Counted from the stretch's first letter, positions 17,571 through 26,808 are shown. The stretch: 64,000 bases of DNA from Tropicimonas marinistellae (GCF_001509585.1 NZ_LNCI01000007.1:310001-374000); one strand, 5' to 3'. Notes: a model not told the origin generated them from the sequence alone. Numbers and translations: made by a program.

Positions 17571-18206
17571 TCAGTTCACGAAGGAATTCTCGTGCGCGAA
17601 GGCCGAATATGCCCCGTCCCGTCCGGTAACGATGATCGTCACGCCTTCCTTCCGGCGCAGTTCGACGCCCGGGACACTGGCCAGAACCGCGTCGCCGGAT
17701 TTAATCTCGAAATCCAGCGTCAGCGGTGCCTTGACAGCGACGGAACTGTTCTGCCCGGCCGAAATCCCCTGCGCGACATTGGCCTTGGCGCGCGGCACAA
17801 ACAGATCGAGCTCGTCGGCATCGGTCAGATTGAAGAACGCTATATCAGCCTTCGCAGGATTGGATTGCAGCGTGTCCGGCAGGGGTACCGGCGTTCCGTC
17901 ATCGGCAAGTATCACGGAGTAAAAGCTGCGCGGCGCGACCGTGAAACTGCTTTCGGCACCTTCGACCGCGACCTTTATCTCGCCGGGTTCCACGTGGATG
18001 TAGTTCGACACGCCGTTCTGCAGGTCGGAAATCCCGGCCGAGGCCACCTTCCCGTAGTTTTTTCCCGGAACGATCAGGCGAACGAAGCTCGCGTCGGGGT
18101 CTCGAACGTCCTGATAGAGGCCATTGTCGGACTGGGCGTTGGCTGCACCCGTGAGGTTCAGAACGGTGACGGAAACAAGTGCGAAGAAGCGAATGCGAGG
18201 TTTCAT
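17571..18206 (-). CDS. algF: Alginate O-acetyltransferase accessory protein AlgF
   Basis: A 211-residue periplasmic protein with signal peptide MKPRIRFFALVSVTVLNLTG. The mature part is rich in beta strands and has the AlgF-like opening GLYQDVRDPDASFVRLIVPG. ATG 18206 overlaps the algX TGA by 4 bp, which decides it over an upstream in-frame start at 18230. AlgF works with AlgI, AlgJ and AlgX to acetylate the polymer in the periplasm; its biochemical role is the least clear of the four. Sequence conservation in AlgF is low, so the call leans on context. Confidence 0.8.
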   Translation of the reverse strand: MKPRIRFFALVSVTVLNLTGAANAQSDNGLYQDVRDPDASFVRLIVPGKNYGKVASAGISDLQNGVSNYIHVEPGEIKVAVEGAESSFTVAPRSFYSVILADDGTPVPLPDTLQSNPAKADIAFFNLTDADELDLFVPRAKANVAQGISAGQNSSVAVKAPLTLDFEIKSGDAVLASVPGVELRRKEGVTIIVTGRDGAYSAFAHENSFVN

Positions 18207-19582
18207 GGCATATCCTTTGGTTTGGAGCAAAGTACGAGCGAGGCGCCGTCGGAAACCGGACGGTCGAACACAACGGAAACAGCGGTGAGACTGTCGGTGT
18301 CATACGCGTTGACGGGCATATGGAACCGCCCGGTGTGGCGGAGCCGCTCCCCGCGTTCGAGGAGTTGCATGCGCTCGCTGCCATCCTCGAAGGAGAAGTG
18401 GAACTCGGCCGCCGCCGGCCCTTCGGCACCGGCATCAGCGAGCAACACGTCGCCAGAAGTCAGTCCGAAGTCGGCGAATGTGGCCTCGAGCCGGTTCGGC
18501 GCCACGTGCCGCGCGTCAAGCGGCAGCGCACAACTCTGACCGGCCGCCGCGATCAGTTCCAGCAGTGGCTGGTCCCCGTATTGCAGCAGGTTGTTGTAGA
18601 TCGGGTTTTCCCAGATCAGGAAATGCGGCCGATCGAGGTGGAAATCCTCCGACGTGAGATAGGAGAGGATCGAGCCGTACTGGTTGCCGCCGGTAATTGC
18701 GTGGTTGACCACGTCCAGCCCGGTATATTGCGAGAGCCACCCGTCGAAATTGGAAAGCTCCATGTCGGAAAAGGAGGTTCCAACCACTGCGATCTGGACG
18801 CGGCTTTCATCGTCCCCGAACAGATCCAAGTCACCCCCGTCTCCACCAAGGCCCAGGTCCAACTCGACCTTTTGGGTTTTCCATGTCGTCGTCACGGGCT
18901 CAGGGATCTTGGTCAGGCAGTTGCGCTGGATGAGTTGGCGCAGACCGGAGAATGCGACCTGCGTTCCCGTCTCGACCGTTTCGAACTCCGAGACCTCCAG
19001 GTCCGCCAGATGTGGCAGCTTGCCGATTTCCTTTGCCACCTCAACGGCCGCCAGACGCGCGCCTTCGGAACTCCAGTGAAAGTCGGCCTGGAAGTAGGGC
19101 ATCTTGCCGTGTTCCGCCGCCAGCATCGCGTTCTGCCCGTGAATCGTCACAACACCGGCTGCTCGCAGACGGTCGACGATATCCTGGTAGACTGCGGCCG
19201 AGACATCTTTCTTGTAACCGTAGTGCCGGGCCACGTCTGGCAGTCGGTTCGGCATCGCCTGGCTCTTGGTCGGAATAGGCAGGAAAACAAGAGTGGTTCC
19301 CTGTTCCGCCAGCGTCCGGGAGAGTTGCGAGAGCAGCTCGACGGTTTTGTCCGAGAACGGGTGGTGCATGCGAATATCCGCGTAGACGCGGTAAAAGACG
19401 CCGTCCTTTCCCTCCACCACCGGTGTCTGCGCATCTTCGTGAAGGCCAGCGCAGCCGAAACGCGAGGGGTAGAGCGCAGCGTCCGGCTCCGGGGTCGGCA
19501 GGGGTTGTGTCGCGCAAACCGGCTGTGCGGCCGCACATAGGATGAGGGCGCCGAGGCCCCGGCACACATCATTCCATTGCAT
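18203..19582 (-). CDS. algX: Alginate O-acetyltransferase AlgX
   Basis: A 459-residue periplasmic SGNH-like acetyltransferase with a signal peptide ending near QPVCATQ. The catalytic Asp-His pair is in ADFHWSSEG (Asp157, His159) and the nucleophile is Ser260 in VVGTSFSDMELS, matching the D174/H176/S269 arrangement of Pseudomonas AlgX. A C-terminal beta-rich segment of about 100 residues is consistent with the AlgX carbohydrate-binding module. It transfers acetyl groups to the uronate chain. The start overlaps the end of the upstream lipoprotein gene by 14 bp. Confidence 0.9.
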   Translation of the reverse strand: MQWNDVCRGLGALILCAAAQPVCATQPLPTPEPDAALYPSRFGCAGLHEDAQTPVVEGKDGVFYRVYADIRMHHPFSDKTVELLSQLSRTLAEQGTTLVFLPIPTKSQAMPNRLPDVARHYGYKKDVSAAVYQDIVDRLRAAGVVTIHGQNAMLAAEHGKMPYFQADFHWSSEGARLAAVEVAKEIGKLPHLADLEVSEFETVETGTQVAFSGLRQLIQRNCLTKIPEPVTTTWKTQKVELDLGLGGDGGDLDLFGDDESRVQIAVVGTSFSDMELSNFDGWLSQYTGLDVVNHAITGGNQYGSILSYLTSEDFHLDRPHFLIWENPIYNNLLQYGDQPLLELIAAAGQSCALPLDARHVAPNRLEATFADFGLTSGDVLLADAGAEGPAAAEFHFSFEDGSERMQLLERGERLRHTGRFHMPVNAYDTDSLTAVSVVFDRPVSDGASLVLCSKPKDMP

Positions 19583-20327
19583 AGGGCAGGTCTCCCGGTT
19601 GGGGTTCAGGAAGGAAGCGGCTGTCCACGACGGTCATGAGATTTTCCGTCGTGATCTGTGCCTCCAGACTGTCTGCGGTGGAGGCGATCTCCAGCAACTG
19701 CCGCACCTGACGTGCGTTCGTTGCGTCGAGCCCGTCGGTTCGTAGCAATCCCGTCGCCATGTCGAGCGCGAGCGGGGCACTTCTGTCGCTCGTCCCGGCA
19801 TCCAGAAGCGCAATCGCGGCATCCGGCTTTTCGCCGAACGGCGTTCCGGATGTATAGGCATAAGCCAGATAGGTCAGCGCCCTTGGGTTCCCGGCTTCGG
19901 CAGCGTGCACCAAGGCCTGTTCCAGCCACGCGATCCGATCTGAGCTCATACTGGCGGTGTCAAATTCAGGATGCTCCAGCACCTCCACAAGCCCGTTGAT
20001 ACCACCGCTCCGGCCGCTGGCGGCGGCAACGGCGTAATAATGCGCCATATCGGAGGCAAGTTCCCAATGCTCGGCATTGCGCAACCGTTCGGCCAGGATC
20101 CAGGCGGCATATCCGTCGTCGTGATCAGCAATGCTGCGGACATCCGCGAAAGCGACCGGGTCCCCCTGCACCATGCGCTTGCGTACTTCCACCAGCTCGG
20201 GCGGCAGCACCTTGGCGCTGGCGAGTTCCGGGTCGGTTTCCGGCTCCTGTGCCGCGCAGGCCGCAAGGCAGAGAGCTATCAGCCCCGCACCTGCCTGGCG
20301 AAGCAGCCGTCGCGATGGGTTAGGCAT
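19569..20327 (-). CDS. TPR/Sel1-repeat lipoprotein, AlgK-like
   Basis: A 252-residue lipoprotein. The signal peptide MPNPSRRLLRQAGAGLIALC ends in the lipobox LAAC, so the mature N-terminal Cys is lipidated. The remainder is helical repeats such as AEAGNPRALTYLAYAYTSGT followed by KPDAAIALLDAG. ATG 20327 overlaps the algJ stop by 8 bp; the frame is open further upstream but overlaps algJ heavily. By type and operon it is the best candidate for AlgK function (outer-membrane lipoprotein that helps localise the porin), although about half the length of Pseudomonas AlgK. Confidence 0.72.
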   Translation of the reverse strand: MPNPSRRLLRQAGAGLIALCLAACAAQEPETDPELASAKVLPPELVEVRKRMVQGDPVAFADVRSIADHDDGYAAWILAERLRNAEHWELASDMAHYYAVAAASGRSGGINGLVEVLEHPEFDTASMSSDRIAWLEQALVHAAEAGNPRALTYLAYAYTSGTPFGEKPDAAIALLDAGTSDRSAPLALDMATGLLRTDGLDATNARQVRQLLEIASTADSLEAQITTENLMTVVDSRFLPEPQPGDLPYAME

Positions 20328-21408
20328 CCTGACGCTCCCCCTCCGCGGTCTCCTCCCAAAGCGCCGGATCGGCCAGGTAGCGGATCGGGAACTCCCAGAT
20401 GACCAATTCAGGCACAGAGTCCCCGGCGCGCATCGCGGCCAAGAACTCCTGCATCGGCCGCACTGGACCTTGCCCCTCAGCCGCATGGTTCAGCACGTCG
20501 CGTCCGAGCGCGATCTTCAGCGCCTCGGCAAAGCTCCACGCCGGATTGGCGCTGTAGCTCGTTCCGATCAGAACAAGATCGGGGCCGCCATCATCTGCGA
20601 AAAGATCAAGCACACCTGCATCTGATCCTTGTGCCCTGGCGATGTAGGGAGTGACCCGTTCCGGTTCGAGGCCGACAACGGGCGCAAGCCGATCACTGGT
20701 GACGAATGAAACGAGATCCCCCTGAAAGGTCTCCGGCTCCCCGATCTCCTTCTCGAATTGCATCTCCCCCGCCGGCACCTCTTGCGTCGCGGCAACGTGG
20801 AAGGCGACCTGTTCGGCGGTGTCGGGCGTCCAATGCGTGTCCGTCCGGAAAAACTTCCGCGGCGTCCGCCCATCACCGTAGGCGGCGCGCACGTCAACGG
20901 CTGTGAGACCGCCGTTGCTCAATGCCGAAAGAAAGGCATCATATTCCGCCGCGCTGCGCTGGCTGACATCGCTATCGATGCCATGCCGCCGCTCGATGTC
21001 GACCTTCGCGGGCAAAGGCAGGACGACCAACTCGCTACCGACGGCGGCGAGTTCCACCCGCATCTCGGCCATGCGCGCGACCGTCTCTTCCATCGACACC
21101 GGCGCATCGTCGGCGAAACGGAACTCTTCGGACGTGAAAAGCCAATCGTCCCGGCCGACGACGACACCGTCCCGACCCTCTCCAAGAATCGCGTAGCGTA
21201 GGGCGCCGACGAGGCCGACAGACGGATCGCGATGCGGGAGCCTGTCACGATAGACGATGTCTATCTCGCCCGTCACACCGCCCTGAAAGAGATCCCTATC
21301 GGCAATGGTCACGTCGCCGTGGCGCAACAGGTCGAGGTTCGCATAGGCCGCATAGCCGAAGAAGGCGATTGGAAGAATGAGCTTGAGGGCGATTTTTGCA
21401 TGGGTCAT
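20320..21408 (-). CDS. algJ: Alginate O-acetyltransferase AlgJ
   Basis: A 362-residue protein with one N-terminal membrane anchor (about residues 7-24) and a periplasmic SGNH-like domain. Catalytic signatures are DTHWTP (Asp190, His192) and LIGTSYS (Ser284). GRDDWLFTSEEF near residue 85 is a family-typical stretch. It takes part in moving acetyl groups delivered by AlgI to the polymer. The gene lies 11 bp downstream of algI. Confidence 0.9.
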   Translation of the reverse strand: MTHAKIALKLILPIAFFGYAAYANLDLLRHGDVTIADRDLFQGGVTGEIDIVYRDRLPHRDPSVGLVGALRYAILGEGRDGVVVGRDDWLFTSEEFRFADDAPVSMEETVARMAEMRVELAAVGSELVVLPLPAKVDIERRHGIDSDVSQRSAAEYDAFLSALSNGGLTAVDVRAAYGDGRTPRKFFRTDTHWTPDTAEQVAFHVAATQEVPAGEMQFEKEIGEPETFQGDLVSFVTSDRLAPVVGLEPERVTPYIARAQGSDAGVLDLFADDGGPDLVLIGTSYSANPAWSFAEALKIALGRDVLNHAAEGQGPVRPMQEFLAAMRAGDSVPELVIWEFPIRYLADPALWEETAEGERQDA

Positions 21409-21419
21409 CGCAGGTGTCC

Positions 21420-22877
21420 TCAGAACTGGAAGTACAGGAAGGGGGAGAAGCTCTGTTCGGCGAGCTTGCTGATCGTCGCGGCGGCCAGCAGGGTCAGTCC
21501 GAGCGAGATCAGCGCTTGGCGGGTGAGCGTCAGACCCACGATTCCCGCACTGCCGTCTGCACCGACCGCAACCATTTCGCCGTGGCCGGTATCCCGGTGC
21601 GGTGTGCGGAAGTACGGTTCCGCAATACAGACGGCAATGGCAATCAGCAGGATACTGATGCTCTCAGTGGTGACGGCGAACCACACCTCCGGGTCGGTTG
21701 CGATCCCGTTGAATCCGCCCAGGCCAGCATAGATCGCAAAGGCATTGCCGACGCCCTCGGCGCGGAACATCACCCAGCCGATCAGCACCAGAAACAGCGT
21801 CAGCGGAAGCGACCACCACCGGCTTGCCGACGATTTGTGGAAGCCGGTCGCACGTTCGGTTGCGAGGATAGAACCGTGCCACAATCCCCAGAGCACGAAG
21901 GTCCAATTCGCGCCGTGCCAGAGGCCACCCAGCGTCATGACGGTCATCAGGTTCAGGTAGGTGCGAAGGGTGCTGGCGCGATTTCCGCCGAGTGGAATAT
22001 AGAGGTAATCGCGCAGCCAGACCGATAGCGAGATGTGCCAGCGGCGCCAGAACTCGGTGATCGAGCGGCTGACATAGGGCGTCTCGAAATTCTCGATAAA
22101 CCGGAATCCCATCATCAGCCCGAGGCCGATCGCCATGCTGCTGTAGCCCGAGAAGTCGAAATAAAGCTGCATCATGTAGGCGCCCGCGCCGAGCCAGGCG
22201 AGCCAGAGGTCGGGCTCAGGCGTCGAAAAGGCGAGATCGGCCAGCGGGGCAATGGCGTCGGCGAGCAGTACCTTCTTGGCCAGACCGACAATGAAGCGTG
22301 CCATCCCGTCGCAGAACAGCTCGACGGAGTGCTTGCGGGCGCGGAATTGGTCCTCAAGATCCTTGTAGCGCAGGATCGGCCCGGCAATGAGTTGCGGGAA
22401 CAGGGCGATGAAGGCGGCGAAGTCGATGAGCCTGGCATCGGGCCTTGCGTCACCACGGTAGACATCGACGAGATAGCTGATCGATTGGAAGACATAGAAG
22501 CTGATGCCGATTGGCAGGATAAGGCGCCAGTGAATGCCGAGCCCGCCAGCGTCCGTGCCCAGCAGTGCCGCGAAGCTGTCGATGAAGAAGTTGAGGTATT
22601 TGAAGACACCGAGCACACTGAGGCACCCGGCGACGGCGATGGCCAGTAAAACCTTTCCTGCCGGTCGTTCCCGGTACCTGCCAATCCAGCGTCCGAAGAC
22701 GAACGCCCAGAGCGTCGTCAGTATCAGCAGCCCGAGAAAATCCACGCGCCACCAGGCGTAAAACACGTACGAACCTGCAAGAATGGTCGCCGAACGGAAC
22801 CGGTTGGGGGTGAGGTAATAGGCCGCCAGGAAGACCGGCAGGAACAGAAACAGGAAGCTCTCGGAGGAAAAGACCAT
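21420..22877 (-). CDS. algI: Membrane-bound O-acyltransferase AlgI (MBOAT)
   Basis: A 485-residue polytopic membrane protein beginning MVFSSESFLFLFLPVFLAAY. The MBOAT signature is intact: EFWRRWHISLS (His281) and TLGGLWHGANWTFVLWG (His321), the latter matching the essential His322 of Pseudomonas AlgI. It passes acetyl groups across the inner membrane for polymer acetylation. ATG 22877 lies 1 bp after the algG stop, so the long upstream in-frame extension is rejected. Confidence 0.95.
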   Translation of the reverse strand: MVFSSESFLFLFLPVFLAAYYLTPNRFRSATILAGSYVFYAWWRVDFLGLLILTTLWAFVFGRWIGRYRERPAGKVLLAIAVAGCLSVLGVFKYLNFFIDSFAALLGTDAGGLGIHWRLILPIGISFYVFQSISYLVDVYRGDARPDARLIDFAAFIALFPQLIAGPILRYKDLEDQFRARKHSVELFCDGMARFIVGLAKKVLLADAIAPLADLAFSTPEPDLWLAWLGAGAYMMQLYFDFSGYSSMAIGLGLMMGFRFIENFETPYVSRSITEFWRRWHISLSVWLRDYLYIPLGGNRASTLRTYLNLMTVMTLGGLWHGANWTFVLWGLWHGSILATERATGFHKSSASRWWSLPLTLFLVLIGWVMFRAEGVGNAFAIYAGLGGFNGIATDPEVWFAVTTESISILLIAIAVCIAEPYFRTPHRDTGHGEMVAVGADGSAGIVGLTLTRQALISLGLTLLAAATISKLAEQSFSPFLYFQF

Positions 22878-22878
22878 C

Positions 22879-24249
22879 TCAGGCTCCTTCGATGATGGGG
22901 CAAGGGGGTGGCGGTGCCGACGGCTTGCCGCCTGCCGGTTCCAGCACAATCGGGAGTTGCCCGGCAGGGTCGGCGAACAGGCCGTGGGCACCCAATGCTA
23001 AGTCTCCCGCGACGAGCCGCGGGAATTGCTCGCTGAAGTCGTTGCCAATCAGGCGAATCCGCGCCGACGCCTCGCCCGAAATCCCGCTGGTATTTGCCGC
23101 GAGTATGTTCTCGGTCACGGAGGTTTCGGCCCCGGCCGGCTGGTTGCGAAGCAATATGCCGGCGCGCCGGTTACGTTCGATGGCATTCCCGTTCAGCGCA
23201 ACGGACGTGGACCGGTGGATCACGATGCCATTGCCGCCGGATGTGCGAACTGAATTCCCGCGAACACGGATGCAGCCACTTCGCTTCACCAGGATGCCGT
23301 CTCCTTTCGCACCGCTCACACGGTTGCCTTCCAAGTCGACGTTTCGGCTGGCGCCATCGACGAAGATCCCGATCTTCCCGGCATCCTCGATCCGGTTGCC
23401 ACGCACCCGCGCACCGGTGGCGCCAGAGGAAATCCGGATTCCATGCAGGGCCGATGTCTGAACCCGGTTTCCGGAAACCTCGGTCTCGATGGTCTGCTTC
23501 AGGATCAGGCCGGCCCCGCGGGTGTCTCGAACCCAGTTCTTCCGGAAGGTCGCACCGCGGCTACCTTCGAAGAGCACGCTGCTCAAATCATCGAAGTCCG
23601 ACTCTTCGACACGGCTTTCGCCAATAGCGGGAAATATCCCCCTATTGACGACCGCGAATCCGCCAAATGCCGCTGAATCCGCATATCCGAGCCCCTCGAA
23701 GCGGCCCTTGACCACCTGTACGGCACCAACACCGGCGGTGAGAACGAAGGGGCGAAACGCGGGCGATGACTGCGACGCATCGCCGATGGCAGAAACCCCT
23801 GCATCCGAGACCGTAAGCCCGCCGAGGTTGAGAAGAAAAGCGCCTGAAGCACGATCCAGCGCAAGATCGACGCCGCCTGAAACCAAGAGCTCCGCGCTCT
23901 CCCAGATAACAAGCGGGCGGTGGAGAGTGACGGCGCCGTCGTGAGCGATGGTTATCTGACCGGCTCGTACGGCTTCGTGGTCGCTGGACAGGCTCGACAT
24001 GTCGAACGGCCCGCCGACCACCGCGAGAGCCGGAGCGTTTTCCGGTTGCTGGGCGCGGACAAGCCCAAGCTGACCGTTTGCGCCGACGCGCTGCGCCATG
24101 GCGGCCATGACAAGTCGGATATCCATCTCGACAAGTCGTCCGGCCTCGTGCGGTGATTGTGCCTCGGCCGAGGGGGACAATAGGCAGAGGCACAACAGCG
24201 CCAGTAATCCAGGCCGTCGGCAACGCGATATGCGGCGCAGATCACGCAC
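22879..24249 (-). CDS. algG: AlgG-like right-handed beta-helix protein lacking the DPHD motif
   Basis: A 456-residue exported protein. GTG 24249 overlaps the algA stop by 8 bp and gives a clean signal peptide (RRPGLLALLCLCLLSPSAEA). The body is a parallel beta-helix, with repeating turns such as SGNRVQTSALHGIRISSG, ARVRGNRIEDAGKIGIFVDG and IRVRGNSVRTSGGNGIVIH. Mannuronan C5-epimerases of the AlgG type use a catalytic DPHD(RS). No such motif occurs; the nearest equivalent reads RDTRGAGLIL (Asp242). Operon position argues for AlgG, but epimerase activity is doubtful. A purely structural role in protecting the polymer or building the export complex is possible (inference). Confidence 0.75.
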   Translation of the reverse strand: MRDLRRISRCRRPGLLALLCLCLLSPSAEAQSPHEAGRLVEMDIRLVMAAMAQRVGANGQLGLVRAQQPENAPALAVVGGPFDMSSLSSDHEAVRAGQITIAHDGAVTLHRPLVIWESAELLVSGGVDLALDRASGAFLLNLGGLTVSDAGVSAIGDASQSSPAFRPFVLTAGVGAVQVVKGRFEGLGYADSAAFGGFAVVNRGIFPAIGESRVEESDFDDLSSVLFEGSRGATFRKNWVRDTRGAGLILKQTIETEVSGNRVQTSALHGIRISSGATGARVRGNRIEDAGKIGIFVDGASRNVDLEGNRVSGAKGDGILVKRSGCIRVRGNSVRTSGGNGIVIHRSTSVALNGNAIERNRRAGILLRNQPAGAETSVTENILAANTSGISGEASARIRLIGNDFSEQFPRLVAGDLALGAHGLFADPAGQLPIVLEPAGGKPSAPPPPCPIIEGA

Positions 24250-25663
24250 GCAATTCGTCCCGCAATTCGTCACTGGTCTTGGCCACGGGCAGCTCGACCA
24301 GATGCGTATTGCTGACCAGAACGATCTCGCCTTTGGCATCGCCGCCATTTCGCACGGTGTAGCTCTGGCCTTCCGGCAAGGAGATCCGCAGTCCGGGCAA
24401 CAACTCGACGTCGCCCTCCGGACCGCCGGTCACGGAAAACTCGCCGCGCACGCCAATCAGGTGCATCGGGCCGATGCTGCCATCGACCGACAGTTCGGAG
24501 CCGGGGTTCACCGTGAGATGCGTGACATCGCAGGCATCGGTGGCGAAGGCGCGATGGCTGGCCCCCCAATGGAAATTGTGGGTCACATGGGAGTGCGCTT
24601 CCTGTCGATCCTCCAGGTGCAATGCCTGCACGGCCTTTTTCACCTGTTGCGACTTCGACCGGGATGCAACGAGAAGGGCGTCATTGGTGTCGACAACGAC
24701 GACATCGTCCAGCCCAACGACCGCAACAAGCCTGTCCTGCGACCGAACCAGCGAGTTGCGGGTCTCGATCGAGATAACGTCGCCGGAAATGACGTTTCCC
24801 GCCTCGTCTGGCGTTCCCACCGAATGCATTGCCTCCCACGAGCCAACGTCGTTCCAGCTGATCGAAAGCGGCGCCAGAGCGATGCTATCGGTCTTCTCGA
24901 ACACCGCGATTTCCGTGGGCTGGCTCTCGGCACGAGCAAAGGCCTCGGGATCCAGTATCGTGCCATAGCTATCCCGGGTCTCCTTGCCGACCGCGTGAAA
25001 GACCGCCGCGAAGGAGGTCGGATCGAAGCGGCGGTATTCCTCTATGATCGTGTCCGCGCGGAACATGCTGATGCCGGAAGCCCAATAGGCGTTACCGGCG
25101 TCCAGAAGGGCCTGGGCACGCTCCAGTGGCGGTTTTTCAACGAACTCTCCAACATGATGCAGGCCGTTATAACCATCGATCGGGCCGCCATCCGTGATGT
25201 AGCCATAGCCGGTTTCAGGATAGTGCGGCTGGATCCCGTAGGTGATGATCCGCCCATCCAGCGCCGCCTCGTACATCGCGGATACCTGCCCGTTCACATC
25301 GCCCTCGATGACATGATCCGCCGGCAGAACGAGCAGGACTGCATCCCTGTCCGCCTTCAATGCCTTGAGCGCCGCCGCCAAAACCGCTGGACCGGTATTC
25401 CGCGCGACCGGCTCGCCAATGATCTCTCCGCGCATCTGGATCTCGTCGAGTTGCGCGCGCACGTAGTGGGCATGTTTGGCGTTGGTCACGAGGATCGGGT
25501 CGCGCATTCGCTCGCCGCTATGGCGTTGCACCGTGGATTGCAGGAACGAAAGGGAATTCCCGCCGGAGACCGCGTGGAACTGCTTCGGGCTGTCGGTTCG
25601 GGAGACGGGCCATAGGCGTGACCCTGTCCCTCCACACAGGACAAGCGGGACGATATGGGACAT
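24242..25663 (-). CDS. algA: Mannose-1-phosphate guanylyltransferase (AlgA/ManC family), isomerase half degenerate
   Basis: A 473-residue protein. The N-terminal nucleotidyltransferase is intact: LVLCGGTGSRLWPVSR (residues 8-22), ILVTNAKHAHYV, EPVARNTGPAVLAAAL and FVEKP. It should make GDP-mannose from mannose 1-phosphate and GTP. In bifunctional AlgA the C-terminal cupin has QMHHHRAEHW as the metal site for phosphomannose isomerase. Here that segment reads VDGSIGPMHL, so the metal ligands are lost and isomerase activity is unlikely. ATG 25663 has an AAGGAG site and is preferred to upstream in-frame starts. Fructose 6-phosphate would have to be converted by another isomerase elsewhere in the genome. 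Confidence 0.9.
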   Translation of the reverse strand: MSHIVPLVLCGGTGSRLWPVSRTDSPKQFHAVSGGNSLSFLQSTVQRHSGERMRDPILVTNAKHAHYVRAQLDEIQMRGEIIGEPVARNTGPAVLAAALKALKADRDAVLLVLPADHVIEGDVNGQVSAMYEAALDGRIITYGIQPHYPETGYGYITDGGPIDGYNGLHHVGEFVEKPPLERAQALLDAGNAYWASGISMFRADTIIEEYRRFDPTSFAAVFHAVGKETRDSYGTILDPEAFARAESQPTEIAVFEKTDSIALAPLSISWNDVGSWEAMHSVGTPDEAGNVISGDVISIETRNSLVRSQDRLVAVVGLDDVVVVDTNDALLVASRSKSQQVKKAVQALHLEDRQEAHSHVTHNFHWGASHRAFATDACDVTHLTVNPGSELSVDGSIGPMHLIGVRGEFSVTGGPEGDVELLPGLRISLPEGQSYTVRNGGDAKGEIVLVSNTHLVELPVAKTSDELRDELRA

Positions 25664-25716
25664 TGAGCGTGCTCCTTGAAATCGCATTTGGATGGCGAAC
25701 GACGTCCGGGGCGGAT

Positions 25717-26808
25717 TCATCCACCCGCCAGCGACGCCCTCAATCGGTCGAGGCTGTTCTGAAAAGGGATGGCGCGGACGATCCGAACAGTCGCAATCTG
25801 ACCGGCGCGGTCGGCCGGCAAGATGGCCTCCGGCAGCAGAGTGACCGGTACGGCCTCACCGGGCGGAGCGGCGGCGAGTTCGGAAGCCAAATTCGGCCCG
25901 AACGCAGCGCCGATCCGGGCTCCATCGGCGAAGACCAAGTCGATTTCATCGCCGCCGAGGACGGCGCGAATCCCTTCGGGGCTTAGCGTCGCCTGGATTT
26001 CGGGCGGACCATTGTCGGTGAGCAACCTGATGATGGGTTCACCTGCGAGGATGGTCGCGCCCTCCTCGATCACGACTTCGGCGATTCCGCAGTCGCAGGG
26101 CATCTTGATGCTCAGCATCGCCCCGGTCGTCGACAGAAGAGAAAAGGCCACGTCGCCGGTGCCCGCGGAGGCGTTCAGGTAGTCGATCTGTCCCGACGCT
26201 GGCGCGCGCAGCGTCGTGCCGGGCAGTGAAATAACGGCCGGCATCGCTTCGGCGCGCGTAAGCACGCGGGCGTGAAAGGTCGTCGCAGCAATGCCGATCA
26301 GTGCAGCCGAGAGCACCGCGACGGATAGGTACCGCATGGTTTGTGCTGCGCGGTACCCAATCCCGTGGCGCGCGCCAGGCCCGCTCGGCTTAACCCGTGT
26401 TTGGGTGTTGACCTGCAGAACATCGGAAATCTGGACCAGGTCCCCGGCGATGAAGGAATTCAGCACGAACCGGAGCTGCGGCAGATGCGCGCCAGCCGGA
26501 TCGCCGAAGGCAAACGTCACTTCGCCCTGATCCGAACCATCGAAGACACGCAACTCCGCCTCTGCCGGAAGGCTCACCGCGAAGCCCTCGAACGAGAATT
26601 GCAGAACCACCAGTTGGCGGGAGCCGTCGAGCGAGGGATCAAGCAATCCCTGACACGTCCCGCCAATGAGCGAGAGGCCATTGCCACGAAGCCGTCTGTC
26701 CTGAACCAGAAGTTCGAAACAGACAGGGATCATCGGGTGTTCCGTGCTACTTCGAACAAGCTCGGCTGAGGTCATGAGGCTCGAGTGGGCGGTGTGTGGG
26801 CTCTGCAT
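25717..26808 (-). CDS. alg44: Alginate copolymerase Alg44-like (degenerate PilZ domain, membrane helix, periplasmic domain)
   Basis: A 363-residue protein with the Alg44 plan: an N-terminal PilZ-like domain (about residues 15-140), one transmembrane helix (about 157-178) and a periplasmic membrane-fusion-like domain with PCDCGIAEVVIEEGATI, which matches SPCDCRVVQQLVADG in Pseudomonas Alg44. The PilZ signature is broken. No RxxxR is present where QRQHARFKIP occurs in Pseudomonas (here TEHPMIPVCF), and DxSxxG is GLSLIGG. Cyclic-di-GMP binding is therefore unlikely. ATG 26808 has a good AGGAG site. It partners with Alg8 in polymerisation. Confidence 0.86.
   Translation of the reverse strand: MQSPHTAHSSLMTSAELVRSSTEHPMIPVCFELLVQDRRLRGNGLSLIGGTCQGLLDPSLDGSRQLVVLQFSFEGFAVSLPAEAELRVFDGSDQGEVTFAFGDPAGAHLPQLRFVLNSFIAGDLVQISDVLQVNTQTRVKPSGPGARHGIGYRAAQTMRYLSVAVLSAALIGIAATTFHARVLTRAEAMPAVISLPGTTLRAPASGQIDYLNASAGTGDVAFSLLSTTGAMLSIKMPCDCGIAEVVIEEGATILAGEPIIRLLTDNGPPEIQATLSPEGIRAVLGGDEIDLVFADGARIGAAFGPNLASELAAAPPGEAVPVTLLPEAILPADRAGQIATVRIVRAIPFQNSLDRLRASLAGG

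Noticed and set aside
18179-19540. Plus-strand 453-codon frame opposite algX
   Set aside because: Shadow of algX, which shows an intact catalytic triad; the antisense product has no recognisable features.
24098-25615. Plus-strand 505-codon frame opposite algA
   Set aside because: Shadow frame; algA has clear nucleotidyltransferase motifs on the other strand.
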